This document shows, one piece after another, positions 1-9,800 of a stretch of 22,500 bases of DNA; the stretch's first letter is position 1; each line of letters begins with the position of its first letter. Origin of the DNA: Balamuthia mandrillaris. Its lineage: Eukaryota; Discosea; Longamoebia; Balamuthiidae. The stretch covers positions 1 through 22,500 of the forward strand of contig JAVKOQ010000419.1 of the NCBI GenBank assembly GCA_031835245.1, written 5' to 3'. Position numbers and translations under genes: made by a program. The notes below the pieces were generated by a model that was not told the DNA's origin, made no database searches, and saw only the letters and a program-made list of their open reading frames with translations.

Positions 1-223
1 AGTCGTCGAAACGCACAGTCCAGCGGTGGTGGGTAATCTATGGGATGTAACGGACGGCGACATTGACCGGTTTACGATGGCACTGTTGCAAGGCTGGCTG
101 GAAGACAACCCTTCCCGTTCCTTGCTGGACGTCATTCCCATGGCGAGGAGGGCGTGCAAGTTGCGGTACCTTGTTGGCGCAGCGCCCGTGTGCTACGGTC
201 TGCCCGCTTTCTTGCAACAGTAA
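1..223 (+). CDS. ESP1: Separase C-terminus (partial, 5' end outside window)
   Basis: This is the carboxyl end of separase, the caspase-fold cysteine protease (peptidase family C50) that cleaves the cohesin kleisin at anaphase. The reading frame shows GNLWDVTDGDIDRFT, then ALLQGWL, and near the end ACKLRYLVGAAPVCYGLP; these are the hallmark C-terminal blocks of separases from yeast to human. The catalytic His and Cys lie upstream of the window and cannot be checked. The frame is open from base 2, but the first five codons do not resemble the family, so a 3' splice site may lie near base 18 (CACAG). The gene ends with TAA at 221-223 and converges on the transportin gene. Family identity is secure; the exact left exon boundary is not. 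Confidence 0.9.
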   Translation, partial: VVETHSPAVVGNLWDVTDGDIDRFTMALLQGWLEDNPSRSLLDVIPMARRACKLRYLVGAAPVCYGLPAFLQQ

Positions 224-229
224 AATAAA
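224..229 (+). promoter_or_regulatory. Poly(A) signal AATAAA of separase gene
   Basis: A canonical AATAAA hexamer starts immediately after the separase stop codon, so the 3' UTR may be very short. The AT-rich stretch that follows, to about 430, is consistent with 3' end formation before the convergent transportin gene. Use of the signal is inferred from position only. Confidence 0.45.
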
Positions 230-460
230 ACATCAATATAATTAAAAGAACAAGATATAAATAATAACCACTTATTCCAATGCCAAACAACCAAACAACA
301 GAGAGACAACACAAACGAATGGTCTGTCACTTACGAAAACAAAAACAAAAAACAAAAAAGCCGACTTAAAAAATAAAAGTACGTCACACACAAAAAATAA
401 ATAATAATAACGAAACACAAAGAAAAAAAAAAGAGAGGAGAGGAGCGTGGGTGAGAGCTT

Positions 461-1983
461 TCAAATGCCATAGCGCTCGTGGAGCACTTCACGAAGGGCA
501 GCAGGCCACGGCTCCTGGATCCTGTTCCACTCCTCATCTCCAACGCTTGCCCTAAATCCATGCAAGATCTATTGTGAAAAAAAAAAGAGTTAGTAACACC
601 AACAACAATTTTTCAAAGGAATGAACCAACCTGATGGAACAACTCGCGCAAAGCAGGCTTTGGTCTGCTCCAAGAAGCAATGGCATCACAAACATAGGCA
701 AAGTGCTTCACTGCTCCAAGAGGATTCGTCTTGATCATGAGGCACAAGCCCTCAAATGCAGAGGCCTTCTCGTTGTCATCACGCACCGAGCGCAAGGAAA
801 GGCACCAAGACTTGATAAACTCCTCCAAGTAAGGGGCCACGACATCAGGGCAGACCAAGCCCAGTCTGCCAAGCGTGATGGCGGCGTTCTCGAGGAGAGC
901 GCGAGTGAGGTAGGGTTGGTTGATGATTGGGATGAGGCGCTTGACAAAGACCTCGGCGTAGGGCTTCATATCAGTGCCCAGCCGCATCGCAATCTCGCCA
1001 ACAGCCCAACAGGAATTATTGCACGCTGCGTTACCCTCTGGGTGCAAGTTATTGGCAAGAACGGGAAGATACTCGGAGAGGCAGGGTGTGAGGAGCTTCA
1101 TGCAGCTCTTAGACATCTCTCCCACCAAGGCAAAGGCGCTTTGCTTGATATCGGCAGAGGCGTGGTTCATGCAGGCAAAAAGCAAGCTGAGAAGGTTCGT
1201 GTGTTGGATCAATCCGGCTGAGGCTGAGCCAAGACCTTCCACGATGCCACCAAGCATGTCCAGAGAGCAGACAATAAAGTCCAACTCGGGCAGCTCTGCT
1301 GCTGGGTCTTGTTGAGCAGCCATGTCGGCCACCAGAGTGTTCTCTATGAGCTTAAGACAGCGCCTTGCCACCGGCTCTGCGAAATTAGAAAAGCCCTCTC
1401 CCAAAGCGACTGCCACTGAGTTAAGGCATTCCAACAGAGGAAAGAGACGAATGTCGTCATCTGCCAACGAATTCCAGCGCTCGATCAGGGGTGGCATCAG
1501 AACGTTGATGTACTCTGCTTTGTTGAGATGGCTTCCTATAGAGTCAGCCATAGTACCAATGGCGTCGTAGAGGATAAGCAAATTTTTGGCCTGTATAATA
1601 ATTTGGCAAAGCGAAATGAAATGAGAAAAGGAGAAGCAAAAAATCCGCAAAGTAAGACTAACCTGGTACTTGCCGTAAGCACTAACCAGGGCTTGCAGTA
1701 TGTGGGAGAGATAAGGTAACAGCTTTTCCTGCGCTATTTCTTCAAAGGTAGCAAGGGCAGATATAGCCGCCTCCTGTACTTTCTTCTGGGGATCCAAAAG
1801 ATGACCGATCAGTCCTTGCAGGAAAGGTTCCATGAACACGGTTCGCTCTTTCTGCTCCGCTATCCAATTACCATATCTGCTCAGCGTCCAACATGTAATA
1901 CTTCTTATGCATGGCTTTTTTTTGTACGGCATCAGTAATAATGATACGTGCCAAGAACCAGTAAGCGAAAATGAGGAGGGAAT

Positions 1984-2020
<37 letters not shown>

Positions 2021-3548
2021 AGAGATTACTTCAGTGTCGTTCAGCTGAGTGAATAGAAACGGGATAATCTTCGGCAGGTGTGGCCCCAAAGCATCGGAAC
2101 AACCCTCGGCAATTGCTCCCAAACACAAAATGGCGCTTTCTCGAATGGGCCAGAGCTCTTTGTCATCAAGGCGTTGCTGCAAAATGGGTAATACAAAAGG
2201 TAAAATGTCTTCTCCAAACTCAGCTGCGAATATATCTATTCCTGCAGCAGCGCATTTGCGAAGGCTCCATTCTTCCACATCGACGTTCTCATCCTCTTCC
2301 GATCGATTTTTAGTAAGATAGGGCCTGATGTCTTGCTGTCGATCAGGAACGGAGGCGTCCTCTTTGGCCTCACTCTCAAGTAGGGCTATCTCATCCTCTG
2401 AATAAACAATCCTCTCTAACAGAATAGGTAATATACTGCACGGTACGCGAAACAATATATTAACAAAAGGTTTCACAAAGAAATAGCGGGCAAACGTTGA
2501 AACGCTGAAGAATAAGAGATGTACGACGAGGAAAGAAGACAGAACAAAGATGGGACGATTTGACGTACTTAGGGAGGAATTGGAGTAGTATCTCCTCGCA
2601 GCAACGAGTTTCAGCGATGGATGGCCAAAATTCACAGGCCTCCAACGCAACCTCGTCGTCGGGGTCTTGGCTGAGCTGCAACAGGCATTGCAAAGTATTC
2701 TCCAGATAAGGTTGCAGGTGCTCCAATCGCACTTCCACCAACGTAATAAACGACTGACTAACCAGCATCTTCACTTCAGACGACGAATCTTGCGACAAGT
2801 GGAAAAGACCCTACAATGTAATGCAAAAAGAGCAATTAAGTTTCAAAAGAAAATAACCAACAGAGAGAGAGAACAAAAGAGTAAAAGCCAAACAAAAACA
2901 AAAAAAAACAAATGGTGATGAAAGATACCTCGATAAAAGTGCGCATGTGGGCCATAAGGGCGCTCGGCATGCATATTATGAACTGGCTGATACAGTTGAG
3001 GGAGAACCGCCGAAAGGCCTCGTGCTCCGAGTTGAAAAAGTGGAAGAGCTTTGGAATGAGGGTGTGCAGGGGCTGGCCGGTAGCGTGGTCCTCCGCGTCA
3101 AGCTTCTCCGAGGAGTCCGCGATGATCTTCTCCAACGCGCTCAGCGTGCCATCGATAACGTTGACGTCCTGGCTGTCCAAGAGCTGGATGAAGAGCTGCA
3201 GCAGGCCAGGAAACTCGTTCACGGAGGTCACCTCGATGACGGTGGTGATGATGGTGCCGACCGTGCGCCGCACCGCCGTCCTCTTGTCCCCGATGCACTG
3301 CACCACCTCGTTCTTGATGTAGGTGCGAATGGGCTCCGGCAGGTGCACGTAGTACCCTCTTATGTAGTTTTTGAGCATGAGGCCGGCCAACATGCGCAGA
3401 TCCTCCCCTAGTTCTGGAAGCTTGGTGAAAATGTAGCAGAGGTAGCGGCTGTATTCCGGGTTGTTGTGCAGCTTTTCTAGTTCCTACACTCAATCCTCGG
3501 TCGTGAGTACCCATCACACAGCTCCTGAGGAAAGCTTACAAGAAAGAG

Positions 3549-3596
<48 letters not shown>

Positions 3597-3717
3597 CAGG
3601 GAAAGGAAAAAGAAATACCTGGTGAACAGTTTGCTGGACATCGGGACGGGGCGTTTGACTGAGCTTCATCAGCTCCACGATTTGTTGGACGTCTTCGGGG
3701 TTTGGTTGCCAAGCCAT
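461..3717 (-). CDS. TNPO1: Transportin (karyopherin beta-2), nuclear import receptor
   Basis: Complete importin-beta family receptor that carries PY-NLS cargoes into the nucleus under Ran control. Spliced model: complement(461..568, 631..1590, 1663..1914, 2030..2435, 2569..2810, 2929..3483, 3619..3717), seven exons, six GT-AG introns of 62-135 bp, 873 residues, ending in TGA. Recognisable transportin blocks, in order, are DVQQTVHQ near residue 30, ALEACEFW, DRQQDIRPYL, SLRKCAA, RSITCWTLSRYG, NLLILYDAIGTMADSIG, MPPLIERWN, FPLLECLNSVA, ENAAITLGRLG, the C-terminal ILHGFRASVGDEEW and the final ERYGI. The protein is a HEAT-repeat solenoid throughout. The acidic H8 loop, between DIRPYL and WSLRKCAA, is about 20 residues and much shorter than in human TNPO1. 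Start chosen at MAWQPNPEDVQQ, which aligns with the family N-terminus. Introns 1915-2029 and 3484-3618 contain (CT)n on the sense strand. Confidence 0.95.
1987..2017. repeat. (GA)n microsatellite in transportin intron
   Basis: An uninterrupted GA tract on the + strand, so (CT)n in the sense of transportin. It lies just downstream of the intron donor (intron 1915-2029) and is separated from the acceptor by about 70 bp of mixed sequence, so it is not the acceptor's own pyrimidine tract. Confidence 0.9.
3552..3588. repeat. (GA)n microsatellite in first transportin intron
   Basis: Pure GA tract on the + strand inside the first transportin intron (3484-3618); in the gene's sense it is a (CT)n polypyrimidine stretch in mid-intron. 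Confidence 0.9.
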
Positions 3718-4126
3718 TCTTTGTTTTTTGTTTCACACCACCTACTTCCAACAACACAATTTTTTTTGTTGAAAAAAAATAAAAAAATAAAAGCAGCAAG
3801 AAGGAATGAGAAATCCGGAGAGCTTTTCTCACACATCACACCCCTCCTCTTTCAAAAAAAAAAAAAGGGATAATAAAAAAAAAGGGGAACGCACCGTCAC
3901 AAAGAAAGAGGAGAAAACCAAGCGGGAGGAGGAAGGGGAAGCGGAGCGGGGAGAACGAGGAGAGAGCGGAGAGAGACGAGGAGAGAGCACGCTATCTTTC
4001 TCGCACTGCACCACTGCACAACAAATTGGGGGGCGATCGCTTCCGCCTAGCAAAGAAATTTTGGCACCGTTCACTACAAAAATTAAGTTCATCACTGTGT
4101 GCGAAAAATACGGCAAATACATGTGC
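3718..4126. other. Intergenic region between transportin start and tRNA-Val
   Basis: About 410 bp holding the presumed transportin promoter (leftward). It contains runs of A and T near 3757-3800 and 3856-3884, then a GA-rich stretch at 3900-3990. No convincing ORF, TATA box or structured RNA was found. Short frames here are low-complexity and are not supported as genes. Confidence 0.5.
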
Positions 4127-4198
4127 GGTTCCGTGGTGCAACGGTAGCACGTGAGCCTAACACGCTCAAGGTCGCGAGATCAACACTCGCCGGAACCA
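4127..4198 (+). tRNA. tRNA-Val (anticodon AAC)
   Basis: A 72-nt cloverleaf closes fully. The acceptor stem GGTTCCG (4127-4133) pairs with CGGAACC (4191-4197), with discriminator A at 4198. The D stem GTGC/GCAC encloses a 7-nt loop with GG. The anticodon stem TGAGC/GCTCA has loop CTAACAC, placing anticodon AAC at 4159-4161. The T stem GCGAG/CTCGC has loop ATCAACA. The loop begins with A rather than the usual T, but the B-box pattern GATCAA is kept. There is no intron and no encoded CCA, as expected for a nuclear gene. AAC reads GUU and GUC after conversion to inosine. It lies between two leftward protein genes. Confidence 0.95.
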
Positions 4199-4201
4199 AA
4201 C

Positions 4202-4206
4202 TTTTT
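4202..4206 (+). terminator. RNA polymerase III terminator (T5) of tRNA-Val
   Basis: Five consecutive T residues start four bases after the tRNA-Val discriminator base, the usual place and form of a pol III stop signal. Confidence 0.7.
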
Positions 4207-4288
4207 GCTAATACAAGATTTGTTGGTGTCTGTAATGTTTAGCATTCATTTTTTTTTTAACATGTTAAGCTTTACATAACAGCAGGAT

Positions 4289-4474
4289 TTATTGTAGAGG
4301 TCCAGGATAGCAACAACACGTCCTATTCTTATCAAGCAAAAGCAGGGCATCGCCGTTTGCATTCCACTCTACATTCCGAATAAGAAATCCCTCTGTAAAC
4401 GCACAAAACACACAAAAAGGAGTGAGAAGCAGTGAGGGAGGAGTAAGGGACAGGAGAGAGAGGGAGAGGGAGAG

Positions 4475-4511
<37 letters not shown>

Positions 4512-5420
4512 AAAGTCAGATGAGATCAAGAGAGAGAAAAGTAAAGGGGTTTTTGAAGGGGCATACTTAGAGGAACCTCGCAGGAGGCAGCCCCACCGGG
4601 TGTCCATATGTACAAGGAAGAGGAGGCGGTGCACACGACCAGCTGAGGCGAAGTTGGATGCCACGTCGCCTTACGGACCGGGTTGACATGAACAAGAATA
4701 GCCGTCAATGATATGCTGCTGGCATCCCATATCCACAAGCAGTTTGGCATATTATCTATTTGTATTGTTTTTTTAAGTTACATGAATCGCAATGAAGGCG
4801 AGGAAGAAGAACGAAGGAAGAAGTATACCATTGCGCGCAAAGAAATAGGCTGAATCGTAAGACCATTCCAGCATGCCTATGCCCAACTGCGGATCGGGAA
4901 GCTTTGGGTCTGATTTGATACGTTGAATGTTTTGAAGAGCTGCACTTCTATCCACAGTCGTATCTTTTATTTCACATGCAGTACAAAGGAGGAAAAAATG
5001 GCGTTGAGGTGAGAAAGCATAAAACAAAGCCTGATGAGGGTAAGTGCAAAGAATAACCAAAGCAGCAAAGAGAAGAGAAAAGAAACAAAAAAGAAAAAAG
5101 GAAGAAGTGTTACATATGGAGTGTGCAGGCACATCCGGAGTGGCCTTGCATATCTGTTCCATATAGATCAAGGTTGGAGAATTTGAGGAAGGCGGAAGAA
5201 CGGGAGAAAGCTCTTGTTGTACGGTCCATGTGTAAAAGTTCATAAGGCGTATCCGTTGGTCGTAGCTGCCAAGAGCCAGGTAATGTGTGTCTCTGGACCA
5301 ACGAACCGTTTTAAGGCCCAGTGCTCCTTTGTAAGCCTCATAGGATTTACTTTTTGCTCCTTTGTGAAGAGGGTATACCATCACTTTATACTGTTTTCAG
5401 ACGTTGAAGTGAGTTGACGG

Positions 5421-5461
<41 letters not shown>

Positions 5462-5844
5462 CGAGAGAGGGGAATTCCAAACGCAAATGGAGCGATCATC
5501 AGCAGCCCACATAAAGTCAAACAAGTCTTCCGTTTCCACTTGAAACCGCTATTATTATGGATAAGGACAGAAGCAAGACACAACCACGAGTTACAAAACA
5601 AACACAACAAGAAAGGGAAAGACGGCAGCAGCAACGAAGATAGAGCGGAGTGGCACCTTGGAGGCTCTCCACGCTTTGGTAGTATCATAGATAGCGATCC
5701 AGTCCTTGCAATCGGCGCGCTCAGCGACGGCCATGTACTTGCCGCCGTGGCTAAAGTGAACGGCGCGGTCCCCAAACTTTGGGTTGTTGACCTTGAGGCA
5801 GAGCTCCCCCGTCACCAATGAATACACCTTCAAGTATAGCTAGA

Positions 5845-5877
<33 letters not shown>

Positions 5878-6468
5878 GTAAGAAGAGATGAGTGAACATA
5901 GAAGTAGATGATAGAGAAAAGGATAATGTACGGTAAAGTCAGCGACGGTGATAACGTGTTGCCCGTCGGGCGCCCAAAAGGCAGCAACAAGCCCAGCGCC
6001 AGGATCTTCAATGTTACACACGCAGCTTGGTGAGGGCGCTAGATCCAGCTCCTCCTCCACGTTGTCTTCCTGCCGGCTCATCTGTGGCCGCATGCCCGCC
6101 CTTCGTGAACTCGAGCTTGCTCTCTCCCTTGCAGCAGAGGAAGAGGCAGCCCTACCACCGGCGCTGCTCGATGCTGCTGCTGCTGGGAGAGGCGGTTTGT
6201 TGCTCTGTGGCGGTGCCGTCGTGTCCGAGCAAATGGAGAAGACTTGCAAGGCGGAGGCGGAAAACATGCCGCAGAGCACGTTACGAGAGGCGGGGCACCA
6301 CCGCACCCGCTCGATGGCGTGGTTGCAAGGGAGCACCGTGTGGAGGCGCAGCGTGTCCGCCTCGCGCACGACCAGCTGGTGCTTTTGGGCGGTCGCGAGC
6401 CATTTGCCGTCGGGAGACCAGCCGCAGCAGGCCTCCCCCGTGTGCCTGTACTGCTCCGAGAACTCCAT
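4289..6468 (-). CDS. WRAP73: WRAP73/Wdr8-like WD-repeat protein
   Basis: WD40 beta-propeller protein of the WRAP73/Wdr8 family, which anchors microtubule minus ends at centrosomes or spindle pole bodies (in fission yeast with Msd1 and the kinesin Pkl1). Spliced model: complement(4289..4392, 4567..4755, 4829..4963, 5114..5390, 5462..5548, 5657..5839, 5932..6468), seven exons, six GT-AG introns of 71-174 bp, 503 residues, stop TAA. Family blocks: MEFSEQY start, WSPDGKWLA, GLVAAFWAPDGQHV near residue 159, AERADCKDW, VETEDLFDFMW, ALGSYDQRIRLMN, PQLGIGMLEWS, NMPNCLWIWD. The family is usually about 460 residues; the excess is a low-complexity Ala/Ser/Arg insert at about 81-148 that interrupts the second WD repeat in exon 1. 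The fourth intron (4964-5113) ends in AAAAG. It is divergent from the rod gene across about 380 bp. Confidence 0.9.
4452..4508. repeat. (GA)n-rich tract in last WRAP73 intron
   Basis: GA-rich tract, interrupted by GGGA units in its first half and then pure, inside the 174-bp intron 4393-4566, the longest in the window. In the gene's sense it reads (CT)n. Confidence 0.9.
5424..5458. repeat. (GA)n microsatellite directly at a WRAP73 donor
   Basis: Pure GA tract on the + strand in WRAP73 intron 5391-5461. In sense the intron begins GTAC and runs straight into (CT)n, so about half of this 71-bp intron is simple repeat. Confidence 0.9.
5843..5877. repeat. (GA)n tract at acceptor of WRAP73 intron 1
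   Basis: GA tract with two small interruptions in intron 5840-5931. In the gene's sense it is a CT tract ending right at the TAG acceptor, so here it could really serve as the polypyrimidine tract. Confidence 0.9.
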
Positions 6469-6848
6469 TGCTCGTTGGCTCTGTCTCCCGCTTCCCCTTG
6501 CCCTCCTGCTGCTCTTTTGTTTGGGGAAAAATTGGCGGGAAAAGTTTGCACGAGGGGTTATCTCTTAACCATTGTTTAGGAATACCCCTCGTCAAGCTTT
6601 CACAATCTGTTCTCAAGAGGAGCACAGATGTCCTTTCGTCGGGTTGCCTTTTTTGGAGCATTATTTGCTTTGCTGCATAAGTTTTTCGTTTGTTGATTGG
6701 AGGTCAGTTCCTATATATATATATATATTGATCTTTGCGCCGCCTTATTTTACTTCTGTTAAGTAAAAATTGGTTGAGGAGAAGGGAAACATAAAGCATT
6801 GAAGGGACGCATACGCACCAGAATCGAACAACCATCAAGTTTCGAAGG
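6469..6848. promoter_or_regulatory. Divergent promoter region between WRAP73 and the rod-protein gene
   Basis: A 380-bp gap separates the WRAP73 start (leftward) from the rod-protein start (rightward), so both promoters must fit here. Visible elements are a 9-bp inverted repeat, ACGAGGGGT at 6550-6558 and ACCCCTCGT at 6584-6592, and an alternating TA tract at 6712-6728 about 120 bp before the rightward ATG. No other gene is seen. Promoter function is inferred from gene layout. Confidence 0.5.
6712..6728. repeat. (TA)n tract in divergent promoter
   Basis: About eight alternating TA dinucleotides, the only such run in this promoter. It could act as a TATA-like element for the rightward gene, or be a plain microsatellite. 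Confidence 0.6.
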
Positions 6849-9800
6849 ATGCAGGAGCGTCAGAGCTCAAGCTCCGCCGGTTTACGGCGAAGCGCCAGCA
6901 GTAGCAGCACCAGGACGGAGGGATCCGGTTCCCTCAAAGAAAGGAGCAGGGCCGAAAGGAAGAAAGTGATGAGTTCAGGCAGCAAAGTGCGGACGGAGGA
7001 AGCTGAAGCGGAGCGCTCCCGAAGGAAAAAGGCAGACAGCTCGGGAAGCAGAGCACGGACTGAAACAGCCTCAGAATCTGATCGCTCCACCAGGAGAAAA
7101 GAGAACCAAGAAACCGACAGCGACTCTGCTTCCTCTTCCTCCAGCGTCAAAAAGGAAAAGAGTCCCTCAATAAGAGAAGAAAAGGACAGAAATAAGGAAA
7201 CGTCCACCAAGACAGACAAAAAAGAGAAGAAAGATAGAAAGCCAAGATCGGAGAAACGTAAAGGTGAAAAGGCCAAGGAAACTCCCGAAGAAAGAGAAAG
7301 AAGAAGGAAGGAGAGAGCCGAGAAAGATCCTGAAAGAGAAAAGAGAAGACAGGAAAGAAAAGCACGAAAGAAGAAAGAACGTGATGATGAAAAGAAAGCA
7401 AAGAAAGAGAGAAGACAGCGACGAGCTGAAAAGAAGGAACGAAAGGAGAAACGAGACCGCAAGCAAGAGGGTGCCTCCGATAGCCTCCCAAAGGACGAGC
7501 AGAACGCATCCTCCACTGCCCCCTGGACCAAAGAACAAGAGCAACAGCAACAAGTTAACTCCGCTAGCGAGGTTTCTATAAATGCCTCTACTTCTCTTCC
7601 ACAAATCGTTATCATTGCACCAGGTATAACGACAGCTACAGCTACAAAGGACCAAGCCGAAGAAAGTGTGGAGAGGGAGCAGAAGCAGCAGCAAAGGTTG
7701 GCTGAACAAAAACGAATGGAAGAAGATCAAGAGAGAAGGCGTAAGCAACAGCAGGTCGAAGAAGAGCAGGCTAGAAAAAAGGTTGCTGAAGAAGAGGAAC
7801 AAAAACGAAAGGATGAAGAACTAGCTAGGAAAAAGGAAGTTGAGGAAGCAGAACGCAGGAGACAGGAAGAAGCGGAGCGAAAACGAAAGGAAGCGGAAGA
7901 GAGAGCCAAAATTGCTGCTGAAGAGGAGAGAAAGAGGAAGGCTAAAGAGGAAGAAGAGAGAAAACGCAGAGAGGAAGAGGAAAGAGCAAGAATAGCAGCA
8001 GAGGAGGAACGCAAGCGGAAACAGGAGGAGGAAGAACAAAAGAGAAAGGCCGAAGAAGAAGAAAGAAAACGAAAGGATGAAGAAGAAAGAGCGCGAATCA
8101 CTGCCGAGGAAGAGCGACTGCGTCGCGAAGCTGAGGAAATGAAGAGAAGAATGGAGGAGGCAGAAAAACAGCGCCTCCTCGAAGAGGAAAGAAAACAGAA
8201 GGAGGAGGAAGAGAGACAAAGAAAGATGGCGGAGGTCATAGCAAAGGCGAGAGGCCTAGAACTGAAGAGACAACAAGCGGAGGAGAGAATGAAGAGGAAT
8301 GCACAACTTCGCAGGGAAGAAGAGGAGAGAAAACGGAAGGAGGAAGAGGAAAAGAAGCGAATGCTGGAAGAGGAAAGGAAGAAAGAAGATGAAGCGGCCC
8401 GAAGAAAAAGGGAAGCAGAGGAGGCAAAGAAAAGAGAAGAGCAGGAGAGAAAGAGATTGGAAGCCGAAGAGGCTAGAAAGAAGCAGGAGGAGGAAGATAG
8501 AAGACGACTCGAAGAAGAGAGAAAGAGACTAGAGGAGGAAAGGAAAAGACTGGAGGAAGAGGAAGAAGCAAGAAGGAAGAAAGAGGAAGAAGAAAGGCGA
8601 ATATTGGAGGAAGAAAGGAAGAGACTGGAGGAGGAACGAAAGAAGTTGTTGGAGGAAGAGGCAAAGAGGAAACTGGAAGAAGAAGAAAGAAAAAGATTTG
8701 AAGAAGAAAAAAAGAGGTTGGAAGAGGAGCGAAGACGGCTCGAAGAAGAGGAGGAGGCCAGGAGAAAGAAAGAGGAGGAAGAAAGAAGGATTCTGGAAGA
8801 AGAAAGGAAGAGGCTGGAGGAGGAGAGAAGAAAACTGGAAGAGGAGGAAAGAACGAAACATGAGGAAGAACAAAAGAAGAGAATGGCCGAAGAAGAGCTT
8901 AGACGTAAGCAGGAGGAAGAAGAAAAAAATCGATTCGAAGAAGAGAGAAGAAAACTAGAAGAGGAGAGAAGACAGCTAGAAGAAGAAAGAAAACGGTTAG
9001 AAGAGGAGGAAAGGAAGAAAAAGGAAGAGGAGGAACAGAGGAAGAAGAAAGAGGAGGAAGCAAGAGCACGCTTAGAGGAAGAACGGAGAAAATGGGAGGA
9101 AGAACGAAAACGCTGGGAGGAAGAACGTAGATTGTTCGAAGAGGAACAGCAAAGAAGGAAACTGAGGGAAGAAGAGGAAAGAAAGCAACGGGAAGAAGCA
9201 GAGAAACTGAGAAGAGAGAAAGAGCTGGAAGAAGAAAAGAAAAGACAAGAGGAAGAAGAAAGGCGAAAGAGAGAGGAAGAAGAAAGAATAAGGAGAGAGG
9301 AAGAAGAAGAAAGGAAGAGAAGAGAGGAGGAAGAAGAACAAAGGAGAAAGAAAGAAGAAGAGGAAAGGGTTACACGCGAGGAAGAAGAAAGGAGAAAGAA
9401 GGAAGAAGAGCAACGGAAACAGAAAGAGGAGGAAGAAAGGATTTCACGTGAGAAAGAAGAAAGGAGACAGAGAGAAGAGGAAGAAAGAAGAAAGAAAGAA
9501 GAAGAGGAAAGGAGACAGAAAGAGGAGGAAGAAAGAATTGCACGCGAGGAGGAAGAAAGAAAAAGAGCAGCAGAGGATAACAAAAGAAATGAGGAAATCA
9601 AAGCAGCAGAAGAAAGGCAGAGGCAAACCGAAAAAGAAGAGGAGGAAAAGAAGCAAAAGCTGTTGGAGATGAAGCGTTCGATGAAGTTGCAGCTGAAGAA
9701 AAAGTTGACAAAGGAGTTGCTGTTGAAAAAGAAGTTGCTGAAGGAGAAGCAGGAACAGCAGCGAAAAAGGAAGCAAGGCACACCCTCCTCACCATCATCG

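Noticed and set aside
634-1221. 195-codon + strand open frame
   Set aside because: Antisense shadow of the largest transportin exon.
5951-6680. Several overlapping + strand frames opposite WRAP73 exon 1
   Set aside because: GC-rich antisense shadows; the minus-strand reading matches WRAP73 along the whole exon apart from one insert.
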